37,619 nt of DNA from positions 18,792-56,410 of the forward strand of contig PAZU01000005.1 in NCBI GenBank assembly GCA_002715725.1. The letters run 5' to 3'. The DNA is from Methanobacteriota archaeon (GTDB lineage: Archaea > Thermoplasmatota > Poseidoniia > Poseidoniales > Poseidoniaceae). The notes beneath the pieces are model-generated. The model had not been told where the DNA came from. It saw nothing but the letters and a program-made list of their open reading frames with translations, and searched no databases. The position numbers and the translations under genes were made by a program. This document shows positions 17,745 through 25,741 of the stretch, in pieces (the first letter of the stretch is position 1; each line of letters starts with the position of its first letter).

Positions 17745-18662
17745 TAACAGTCATAAGCGGAATGCACTGGCACCCGATTACCTGTGAGAGCAGGATGGGA
17801 GAACTGGCAAGGGGGTTTCATCCGGGTGGGATATCCGCCCCCTTGCCAGCCTCCGCTGGTGGCTGCCGGGTCGTCGTCACCTTCGTTTACTCCGAAGAGC
17901 ATCTTCCAGATCGTTGACGCCTTGTTGCCAAGACGCCTCCTTCCCAGCGGCCGGGTTTCTGTTCGCCTTCCACCGAAGTGGTTAGCTCCCAGGGTGGTTT
18001 TGATTCCTGCATCCCGAAAGATGCGTTCCTCTCTACCGGTTGCTGGTTCTCGTATTTCCACCGAAGTGGTCCTATTTGTTCCAGCGGTGCTGTCCGTTTT
18101 CTGAAGCAATCCTCAGACGCGGTTTCAGCGTGGAGGTCCGTTTCCATCTGCCTCCGAAGAGGCAGATGGCGCGGTTTCCGTCCGTGGCGTCCGTTTCCAG
18201 TTCTGTTTCCCGAAGGTCTCTTTCCTGGCGCGGTTTCGCCGTGCCGTTATTTGTGACAGAGGTTGTCCCGAAGAACTGTTACTGTCACTCCTACCGGCGA
18301 TGCACAGTCGTTGGTACTTCTGCGACTAGGTCGCAGCCCTCCCTGTTCCACATTTCCCGAAGGTTGTGTGGCTGACTCTTTGCCGAAGCTCCGAGCCATC
18401 CTGCGGGCGGGGGAACTTACGATCTCCGAAAAGTCCGTATCTTCCCTGACGCCTCACTTACTCTGTCTCCAGAGTTTGTGACCAACACTTTGCTCGGTTT
18501 GAGCAGGCCGGTTGGCAAGGGTCCCGGAGGCCTTCCGAGGAAGTCCTCCACCACTCCTTGTGGAGCGGCAATATTTCGTTGTGGCGAGGAGGCTGATAAA
18601 CTTTACGCTTTTTTAGGCCCTTTTCCAGCGGAAATGGGGGCTTGCGAGCAAGGTTTCCACTG
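17745..18662 (-). ncRNA. Candidate large structured noncoding RNA (~0.9 kb), family not recognised
   Basis: No convincing CDS; GC-richer than flanks; eight CCGAAG (minus strand cUUCGg) motifs at 17892, 17973, 18061, 18154, 18210, 18268, 18357, 18383, most flanked by complementary arms; perfect helices 18144-18154/18159-18169 (11 bp) and 17804-17815/17838-17849 (12 bp); TATA-like sequence upstream on minus strand. Boundaries approximate. Confidence 0.75.
18092..18237 (-). repeat. Three tandem modules inside the candidate ncRNA
   Basis: Plus-strand GTCCGTTTYC at 18092, 18136, 18189 each followed by a variable hairpin segment and GRCGCGGTTTC at 18116-18126, 18168-18178, 18227-18237. Confidence 0.7.
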
Positions 18663-18679
18663 CTTCCACTGGAAGAATT

Positions 18680-18700
18680 TGACAATAAATAACATTATTT
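18680..18700 (-). promoter_or_regulatory. Putative TATA-like element for the minus-strand ncRNA
   Basis: Minus-strand AAATAATGTTATTTATTGTC, AT-rich, ~25 nt upstream of the first hairpins (around 18660). Confidence 0.35.
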
Positions 18701-19717
18701 TCGTAAGGATCTGAGTTTGGCTGCAAGTGCTGAATTCCTACTATTTTCTTCTACGCTTTCTTGCTTAGAACGACGCTGAAATAATTCTCTTTCCCAAATC
18801 AAGATTTGTCCATCTTCAAAACCAAACCCAATTCGATTTTCAGAGGAATCTGATACTCTCGGCCTGGAAGTTTCTGCTGAAACCACTAGAGCTCCAATCT
18901 CGTCTCTAACCTCAATTTGTCCACGCATGGAATTCCATCTCCCGCACCAGTGTAAATCGTCAAAGCCTGCTATTTGTGTTGTGATTTGTGGCCCACTGGC
19001 AGTCCACATCTCTACGGATTCTGGAGTTCTAGCGACTAATTGGCCGTTTTCTAAAGCCGCAACGAATCCTTTCTCTAAACAAGTAAGAGATTCGATAGAG
19101 AATGGTTCTTTGCTAATCTCTTCGCCTTTAGAAGACGATACTGTCCCATCAGCATGGCCTAACAAGATGTTTTTTCGCCCAGACAAACCACACATTACTG
19201 GCGACATACTGGGTAAATCCCTATGCTCACCGTTAACCAATAGTCCGCATTTAGGCCGGCCAAGTGCAAGTGTCAAATCTTGGCCTGAATGCAAAAACCA
19301 TGGCCTCTCATCCATGCGAGTCACTTCGATTAACTCTCCATCAAGAGAAAAACGCCATATTGCGCTTTCCATAAAATCTCCATGCTCGATATCATAAACA
19401 CTTGAGGTGGCAACGATATTACCATCATGATATGCTAACAAATCTGCCGATCCTTCCAATGGATTGCTCCAAAGAATTTCCCCCGCTTTCACACAGGTGA
19501 TATGTAAACCAGAAGTCACTACTACAATTTCATCGATTCGTAATATTGCTTCGATTCGGTCTTCGCATTGAGTAGACCAAAGAATATCACCATCGCCATT
19601 CCACATCTTGAGAGCGCCATTCCACCCTCCTGCAATTATCGAATCTTCTTCGATGTCTAAGGAACTGACTGGTTGGCCTAAATCTCGAATCATCCAGGCC
19701 GCCTGAATCAAATCCAT
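18695..19717 (-). CDS. Beta-propeller (WD40/PQQ-like) repeat protein
   Basis: Recurring short repeats such as SIIAGGWNGALKMWNGDGDILWS..., LGHADGTVSS, IGFGFEDGQILIWERE. Confidence 0.7.
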   Translation of the reverse strand: MDLIQAAWMIRDLGQPVSSLDIEEDSIIAGGWNGALKMWNGDGDILWSTQCEDRIEAILRIDEIVVVTSGLHITCVKAGEILWSNPLEGSADLLAYHDGNIVATSSVYDIEHGDFMESAIWRFSLDGELIEVTRMDERPWFLHSGQDLTLALGRPKCGLLVNGEHRDLPSMSPVMCGLSGRKNILLGHADGTVSSSKGEEISKEPFSIESLTCLEKGFVAALENGQLVARTPESVEMWTASGPQITTQIAGFDDLHWCGRWNSMRGQIEVRDEIGALVVSAETSRPRVSDSSENRIGFGFEDGQILIWERELFQRRSKQESVEENSRNSALAAKLRSLRK

Positions 19718-19756
19718 AGTAACCCTAAACCGGGTTGAGTCAATAGGATGTCGGCT

Positions 19757-20629
19757 TCAAGCGTCTAGAATAATTGACTTACGAGGTACTGTGAAGGTTA
19801 GGGCGAATGCCATTACAGAGAACAAGCAAGCGCTGTAATAATGCCCTGCTGTGAAGAATACTAAAACACAAGATGTCTGAATCATCCCTCGAGATCCTTT
19901 CTTGATTCCAAAGAATGCAAATCCTGCCGAAATCAATGCCAGACCAATCATTGCCCAGCCTATCATGATGTACAGGCCGGCTGCAGATTGGTCGAGTAGA
20001 GGGAAGTCCATCTGTTCATCGAAATAGCTGATTAACCTAACACAGGAACCATTGGCGTAATTGCCTTTACACTCCACTTCTGAAAATTCACTGGTTGCAG
20101 GGAAGTCGAAATCAATGGTTGTGAAACCTGTTTGCTCTAGAGGCGAAGGAGGGTTCAAAATGAGCCTATGCCTGACTGCATCATTTTTACCATCGTCATT
20201 ATATCTTGTAATTTCAATAGAAGTAAGGCCTGGAGTCGCCCCTGTGAATTGGAAAAAACCATCTTCATCGGTTTGTGCCTCTAAAGGCACGTCGATGATT
20301 CCATCTGCGTTTCTATGTTCCAGCAATACTGTTGCATTAACCAAGGGCTCGCCATCAGAGGTAATAGTGCCAGAAAATTCTGCAGAATCATGAGGGGCCC
20401 CCTGGGCCATTCCATTTATCCATTCATGGGGCCGGACTAATCCTGATTCTGGATTGATAAAATCTAAGCCGTTTGCGAAACCAAGTGCGCAAATAACGAA
20501 AACGAAAATTCCAATCATGCGTAAGACTGGATGGCCGTCTTCGCTTTTGACCTCAAAAGCGATCCCGCTTGATTGGAAAACCGGCTCTTCTTCAGGAAGA
20601 GATGGTGTATCCTCAAGCAGTTCGGACAT
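19757..20629 (-). CDS. Membrane protein with carboxypeptidase-regulatory-like beta-sandwich domain
   Basis: SGTITSDGEPLVNATVLLEHRN...TDEDGFFQFTGATPGLTSIEI flanked by hydrophobic TM segments. Confidence 0.7.
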   Translation of the reverse strand: MSELLEDTPSLPEEEPVFQSSGIAFEVKSEDGHPVLRMIGIFVFVICALGFANGLDFINPESGLVRPHEWINGMAQGAPHDSAEFSGTITSDGEPLVNATVLLEHRNADGIIDVPLEAQTDEDGFFQFTGATPGLTSIEITRYNDDGKNDAVRHRLILNPPSPLEQTGFTTIDFDFPATSEFSEVECKGNYANGSCVRLISYFDEQMDFPLLDQSAAGLYIMIGWAMIGLALISAGFAFFGIKKGSRGMIQTSCVLVFFTAGHYYSACLFSVMAFALTFTVPRKSIILDA

Positions 20630-20650
20630 GTTTGGGCCTAAGCGGCGGTC

Positions 20651-21976
20651 CTACTTGATTGAAATGCGTCCTTCTGATTTCGAAATTAACTTTTGAAGTT
20701 CGGCTTGACCGCACCACAAAGTCATCTCCAACCCGTTTTTCTCTGTTACAATCCCCAAATCGTAAATTTGACTGACATAGGCTTCAGCATTGCGTTGATC
20801 GTGTTCAGATTCTGAGACAACGAGTGTCGTTTTAGGGCCGTATAATGAATACATAATCGCTTCACGCAATTCATCGAGCCCTTCTCCATTATGAGAAGAG
20901 ATTACCAATGGTTCAGACATACCCATTGCGGATACTATCTCTATTGCAGCATCTATGTCTCCGCCCAAATCGCTCTTTGTCAGAACTACTTTCAGACTAA
21001 TCCCTGATTCGTCCCCTCTATCGAGAACCTCTCTCCTCGTGGTTGACAGTTTTCTCTGAAACTCATTGGTTTCATCGCTGCTATCTACTACTAATAGTAA
21101 CAAATCGCATTGTAAGGATTCGTCCAAAGTAGCGTGGAATGCATCTAGTAAATCAGAGGGAAGTTCGTCAATAAAACCAATTGTGTCGGCTAATAGAATC
21201 CTGGGGCTCATCTCCATTCGGCCAACCGTTGTTTCGAGTGTGGAGAACAATTTGTCTTCGATTAATACTTCCTTACCAGATAACGCCAGAAACAAGGATG
21301 ACTTTCCTGCGTTAGTATAGCCTGCTAAGCCAACGGTTCTTGCTCCGCCTCTGGTTCTTTGCCTCCTTCTCTCTTTGCGCGCTAGAGCATGCTTTCTCTG
21401 CTTTTTCCTCAATTGAGTTAACTCTCTTGAAACGGTTGCCAAAACGCCTTGGATCGCTTGCTTTCCACCTGCACCGAAACCTGCTCTCTCCCCCGTAGTT
21501 TGCTGGTTAACTAATTCCCGAAGCACACTTCTATCTGCTTGCAATTGGGCTAATCTAACCTGAGTCTTTGCCTCAACGCTTCCGGCATGAGAAATAAACA
21601 ATGAGAGCAACAATCTAACTCTATCCCATACTTCTACTTGGACCGATTCATGAATATTTACGAGTTGTCTAGGTGATGAATTTGAATGTATGATTACCAA
21701 GTCTACGCCGTGCCATGGATGCCCTTCAACAGCAGTAGATATTTCGTCGGCTACATCCTGTAAACGACCCTTTCCAAAATACGTTCTCGGGTCATCCTTG
21801 CCTTTCTGATACTGGACATCAAGTACGTCTATCCCCATCGTTTCTGCCAAAGCAATCAATTCAGTAGGGTCGCCTTCCCTATGAAGCAACACAGCCTTGC
21901 GTCCTTCATGATTAGTTCGGGCTTCGCCCAATGCTACGCCACCAGTTCCCGCGAGAACACGGATTGGCTCATCCAT
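20651..21976 (-). CDS. hflX: GTPase HflX
   Basis: SPRQLVNIHESVQVEVWDRVRLLLSLFISHAGSVEAKTQVRLAQLQ; GLAGYTNAGKSSLF G1; LADTIGFIDELP G3. Confidence 0.93.
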   Translation of the reverse strand: MDEPIRVLAGTGGVALGEARTNHEGRKAVLLHREGDPTELIALAETMGIDVLDVQYQKGKDDPRTYFGKGRLQDVADEISTAVEGHPWHGVDLVIIHSNSSPRQLVNIHESVQVEVWDRVRLLLSLFISHAGSVEAKTQVRLAQLQADRSVLRELVNQQTTGERAGFGAGGKQAIQGVLATVSRELTQLRKKQRKHALARKERRRQRTRGGARTVGLAGYTNAGKSSLFLALSGKEVLIEDKLFSTLETTVGRMEMSPRILLADTIGFIDELPSDLLDAFHATLDESLQCDLLLLVVDSSDETNEFQRKLSTTRREVLDRGDESGISLKVVLTKSDLGGDIDAAIEIVSAMGMSEPLVISSHNGEGLDELREAIMYSLYGPKTTLVVSESEHDQRNAEAYVSQIYDLGIVTEKNGLEMTLWCGQAELQKLISKSEGRISIK

Positions 21977-22052
21977 GGTGCTGTGAAGAGATGTCGTTCA
22001 AAAGTGATTCCAAAATCGTAACTCTCATTGAGGGGGTGCTCTAGTTCGGTAC

Positions 22053-22265
22053 ATGGCCGATGAATGCTCAACCACATTAAAGTGGCACGGCTCAATGGAA
22101 ATTGGCCTTAGATTATCAAATCTAATTCCAGACGGTTTCGAATATGAATTGACTGAAGAAGACGGTTTTGCAATTCTAATCGTGAATGTCTCAGCTAATG
22201 ATCTAGAAGCCCTAAGAAAATCTGTAGATGATTTGCTGACAATTTTTTCTGACCAAGATCAATGA
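22053..22265 (+). CDS. Pcc1-like (KEOPS subunit family) small protein
   Basis: 70 aa with LTEEDGFAILIVNVSANDLEALRKSVDDLLTIF, similar to archaeal Pcc1 pattern (ALRKSVNDLLR). Confidence 0.6.
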   Translation: MADECSTTLKWHGSMEIGLRLSNLIPDGFEYELTEEDGFAILIVNVSANDLEALRKSVDDLLTIFSDQDQ

Positions 22266-23035
22266 AGGTCTAGGATAACTGGAGCGTGGTCGCTCACTTC
22301 CAAACCACCTTGGCGGTCGATTTCTACTGAAACTAGTCTGTCTCTTGCTGCTTTATTTCCTAGCAAATAATCAATTCTCCAACCTCTATCTTTGACTCGC
22401 GCTTGTCCTCGATTTGACCACCATGAGAATATCTTAGCCTCTGGGCCTACGTACTCTCTGAATAAATCATGCCAACCATCGCTCAACAACTCACTAAACC
22501 ACTCTCTTTCATGTGGTAAAAAACCACTTGTTTTTGCATTGCCTTTGGGGTTCCAAATATCATTCTCAGTATGTGCGATATTCAAATCGCCAGCAACGAT
22601 AACCGTCTGGTCGGATTCTAACAAGGGCCGAATGAAATCTCGCCACTGAGACATCCATGTTTCCTTGTATTGCTGTCTTTCTTCTTTTGAAGAACCGCTT
22701 GGAAGATATGTGTTAACCAACAATATGTCACCATGCTTTGTAACTAAAACTCGGCCTTCTGAATCATCAGGGTCTAAGCTTCCCTCCATTCCCCTGCCTA
22801 ATTCTGTCATTTGTACTCTAGAGATTGTAGCAACACCCGAGTAACCTTTCTTTTGAGCTGGGTGAAGAATCATTTCACTACCCTTGGGTATTGACCAGTT
22901 TGGGGGGAGTTGTTCTGGAAGGCATCTAAATTCTTGAAGCAACCACACGTCCGCATCGATTTTGTCTACAAATTTGTCGAAACCCTTGCGGATTGCTGCT
23001 CGGATCCCATTGACATTCCAGGTTACGATTCGCAT
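22259..23035 (-). CDS. xth: Exodeoxyribonuclease III / AP endonuclease
   Basis: MRIVTWNVNGIRAAIRKGF, LLQEFRC, VAGDLNIAHTENDIWNPKGN, RIDYLLGN, SDHAPVILDL. Confidence 0.95.
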   Translation of the reverse strand: MRIVTWNVNGIRAAIRKGFDKFVDKIDADVWLLQEFRCLPEQLPPNWSIPKGSEMILHPAQKKGYSGVATISRVQMTELGRGMEGSLDPDDSEGRVLVTKHGDILLVNTYLPSGSSKEERQQYKETWMSQWRDFIRPLLESDQTVIVAGDLNIAHTENDIWNPKGNAKTSGFLPHEREWFSELLSDGWHDLFREYVGPEAKIFSWWSNRGQARVKDRGWRIDYLLGNKAARDRLVSVEIDRQGGLEVSDHAPVILDLH

Positions 23036-23062
23036 ATTTCCACCTCAATACTAGCCGGTGCT

Positions 23063-23956
23063 TCATATGACCCCATCAGAAAGATGACCTCTTGAATCTG
23101 TTAATGTAATTGATTTGTTCTCTCTTTTTGTGATTATGTGAGAGCGCCACCCGGATACTCTCTCATCTAATAGGGCCTCAATCGCATCTACTCCGCCAGA
23201 GAGGGCAATGCACGAAAAATGGCTCATTCCTGGTGCCTTTTTCGAGTGTATTGCAGCCAAATCTAGAACCCCAACATCTCCTTTGACTAAGCCATGCAAT
23301 CCTTTGAGTGGGCGGTTGTCTAATACTACGTCCAATGTTGCAACTTTTATTGCATCGCCAACGGGGGCCCCATCACACATTCGTACCTCGTCTGCTTCAA
23401 TTTTCAGGCCCTTGGAAGTAACTACTCCTCCCTCGTATCTCTCTGTTATCTTTATTCCCGTTTGAATTGGCACGCCTACTTCCTCCAAAGTTGACGCTAA
23501 GCGACCAATCAATCCTGACCAACCCTCTCCAACAACGCATAAGCGGCCCTTCAACAAAGCTTTGCGCCTTTCTGGGAGATCTTGGCCCCAGCCTGAAATT
23601 AGGCGTAATGCGTTCTCCCTAACCGGATCTTTTCCCATTTTCAAATTCAGCATTTCTTTGGGATTATTTAATGGATAAAGAATCCCATGACCAACCACCA
23701 AAACCTTGTTTGGCCTGAGTGGTCTAAGTGAAGGTTTTACTTTACTCAGTTTCTTCACCATCTTGTGTAACTCCCCTCCATTGAGCAAAAGATGAGGGCC
23801 GTGTTCTAACTGATGCCCAAACGATTCTTCACTAGTTCCTCTGCCTCCAATTCTTTTGCGTTTCTCAACGATAAAAACCTGGTTTTTTGCTATATGTTCG
23901 CGAGCTGCGGTAACAAGTCCATGGATGCCAGCCCCCACCACTAATACTCGCTTCAT
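23063..23956 (-). CDS. FAD/NAD(P)-binding oxidoreductase-like protein
   Basis: MKRVLVVGAGIHGLVTAAREHIAKNQVFIVEKRKRIGGRG dinucleotide-binding fold. Confidence 0.75.
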   Translation of the reverse strand: MKRVLVVGAGIHGLVTAAREHIAKNQVFIVEKRKRIGGRGTSEESFGHQLEHGPHLLLNGGELHKMVKKLSKVKPSLRPLRPNKVLVVGHGILYPLNNPKEMLNLKMGKDPVRENALRLISGWGQDLPERRKALLKGRLCVVGEGWSGLIGRLASTLEEVGVPIQTGIKITERYEGGVVTSKGLKIEADEVRMCDGAPVGDAIKVATLDVVLDNRPLKGLHGLVKGDVGVLDLAAIHSKKAPGMSHFSCIALSGGVDAIEALLDERVSGWRSHIITKRENKSITLTDSRGHLSDGVI

Positions 23957-24009
23957 GTACATCCCACGAGGTGCATAACCATCAAATCCTCGCACCTATA
24001 GCCACGAAT

Positions 24010-24951
24010 ATGCCCGACAATCAACGACCCCCTCATGATAGGGGCTCAGAATTGTGGGGGGCGTCAGAAGGAGCAAGTAGGCTTCTACTTTCCAGTATGG
24101 ATAGGTGGACCAGTGCCCTGCTTGCAGATGATGGAGTAGATATGCCGTTCATGGGCGGAAGCGATAAGGTCGATGCAAAAATAATCGCAAAATCTAGTGG
24201 AATTCTAGCTGGCTGCGCTGCTGTTGACCATATGATTCAGATTTGGGCTGGAAGTTTACAAATTTCATGGAGCCATGGTGAAGGAAGGAGTATTGGTGCT
24301 GGCGATGAAGTCGCTACAATTACTGGTGATAAAGAAGCAATTTTAGCCTTAGAAAGAACAATTCTAAACATACTGGGGCAATTATCAGGAATTGCAACTG
24401 AAGCCAAAAAATGGTCATCGAAAGCACCTGGTCAAATCGCTTGCACTCGCAAAACGATTTGGGGGCTACTTGACAAGTGGGCTGTTCATCTAGGAGGGGG
24501 TCTTACGCACAGACTAACAAAGCAAGATGCGTTGATGATAAAGGAAAACGACCTTGCAGTAATGTATCCAAATGTCAATAGTAATGGTGCTAGAATCTCA
24601 AAATTCTTAGGTGAAATTGACCCTTCAGAGGCAGGAGCATTTATTGAAATCGAAGTTCGTGAAGAAAAAGAAGCGATAATGGCCGCATTCACTTGGTCTG
24701 AAAGGCGCATGATTGAAGGCTTTGACAGATTAGTAATTATGCTCGATAATTTCAGCCCCGAGAGATCTAAAGCGGTAGCGGACGAACTTGTAGAAATGGG
24801 CCTTCGGGAACATGTTGTCCTGGAAGCGAGTGGAGGCATAATACTTGAGAATCTAGAAGATTGGAGAGAATGTGGGCTTGATGTGCTTTCAACGAGTACA
24901 ATTAATCGCGGAACAACTCCATTGGACTTATCGATGCTAATAAATGAGTAA
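24010..24951 (+). CDS. nadC: Nicotinate-nucleotide pyrophosphorylase (quinolinate phosphoribosyltransferase) family
   Basis: ERTILNILGQLSGIAT, CTRKTIWGLLDKWAVHLGGGLTHR, IKENDLAV, VVLEASGGI. Confidence 0.88.
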   Translation: MPDNQRPPHDRGSELWGASEGASRLLLSSMDRWTSALLADDGVDMPFMGGSDKVDAKIIAKSSGILAGCAAVDHMIQIWAGSLQISWSHGEGRSIGAGDEVATITGDKEAILALERTILNILGQLSGIATEAKKWSSKAPGQIACTRKTIWGLLDKWAVHLGGGLTHRLTKQDALMIKENDLAVMYPNVNSNGARISKFLGEIDPSEAGAFIEIEVREEKEAIMAAFTWSERRMIEGFDRLVIMLDNFSPERSKAVADELVEMGLREHVVLEASGGIILENLEDWRECGLDVLSTSTINRGTTPLDLSMLINE

Positions 24952-24963
24952 TGAGGAATTAAA

Positions 24964-25716
24964 ATGACTGATGATGAGAATTTTGTAGACCCGTCACACC
25001 CACGATATGAATCGTTGATGATTAGGAAGAAAGTTGCTGAGGCTGGAGTAAAAGGTATGCTTGCTGATTCAGCAATGATTGCACACGGAAGAGGGGAGGC
25101 TTTCGATTATCTATTGGGTGAACAGACTATTCCTTCAGCCGAAGAAGCCACTAGGGAAGCTGCTGCGAGATTAGTTCGAGCGAAGAATCCTGTGCTTTCA
25201 TTAAATGGAAATGCTATTGCTCTTGCAGGTCAAGATTTTTTGACAATTGCTAGCCAACTAGACTGTCCAGTTGAAATCAATATTTTTTACCGCACACCAG
25301 AGAGGATGGGTGCACTCATAGGGCACCTGAAAATGTTGAATACAAAGTTAGGACTTGATGTTGAAATTCTCGGCGGAGTTCCTGATGCTAGAATTGAAGG
25401 GCTTGAAGGCCCTAGAGGTGCTTGCCAAAGCGACGGTATTTTCCGATCTGACACAATATTGGTGCCTCTAGAAGACGGGGATCGCTGTGAAGCTTTGGTT
25501 GCTATGGGGAAAGAGGTTCTTGTGATCGATCTGAACCCCCTTTCACGGTCAGCCAGAGGAGGAACTGTGGGTATTGTGGATGAAGTAACAAGAGTAGCAA
25601 AGAATCTGATTCAAATGATTCCTGAAAAGCCTCCGGTTACAGATTGGGATAACAATAAGTCGCTGCAATCTGCTTTAGACCACATCACAACTTCGATGTC
25701 AAACAAATTCGAGTGA
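24964..25716 (+). CDS. 4-phosphopantoate--beta-alanine ligase (archaeal CoA pathway)
   Basis: HPRYESLMIRKKV, GRGEAFDYLLGE, LSLNGNAIALAG, NIFYRTPERM, GACQSDGIFRSDTILVPLEDGDRCEAL, DLNPLSRSA. Confidence 0.9.
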   Translation: MTDDENFVDPSHPRYESLMIRKKVAEAGVKGMLADSAMIAHGRGEAFDYLLGEQTIPSAEEATREAAARLVRAKNPVLSLNGNAIALAGQDFLTIASQLDCPVEINIFYRTPERMGALIGHLKMLNTKLGLDVEILGGVPDARIEGLEGPRGACQSDGIFRSDTILVPLEDGDRCEALVAMGKEVLVIDLNPLSRSARGGTVGIVDEVTRVAKNLIQMIPEKPPVTDWDNNKSLQSALDHITTSMSNKFE

Positions 25717-25741
25717 TTCAAAGTTCTCGTAATTTTGTTGA
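25699..25741. terminator. Imperfect inverted repeat spanning the stop codons of convergent genes
   Basis: TCAAACAAATTCGAG (25699-25713) is largely complementary to CTCGTAATTTTGTTGA (25726-25741), including exact CGAG/CTCG and AATT arms. Confidence 0.5.

Noticed and set aside
18538-18556. Plus-strand GAGGAAGTCCTCCACCAC resembling the RNase P CR-I core
   Set aside because: Too little downstream sequence (~130 nt before the next gene) and no matching CR-IV/CR-V elements; on the minus strand it is the arm of a simple hairpin (GGAGG-A-CUUC-CUCG-GAAG-G-CCUCC). A covariance-model search should still be run.
17744-18714. Several 60-120 aa ORFs on both strands in the 17.7-18.7 kb region
   Set aside because: Low-complexity Arg/Ser/Pro-rich translations, mutually overlapping in many frames with no recognisable domain; RNA hairpin structure explains the sequence better.
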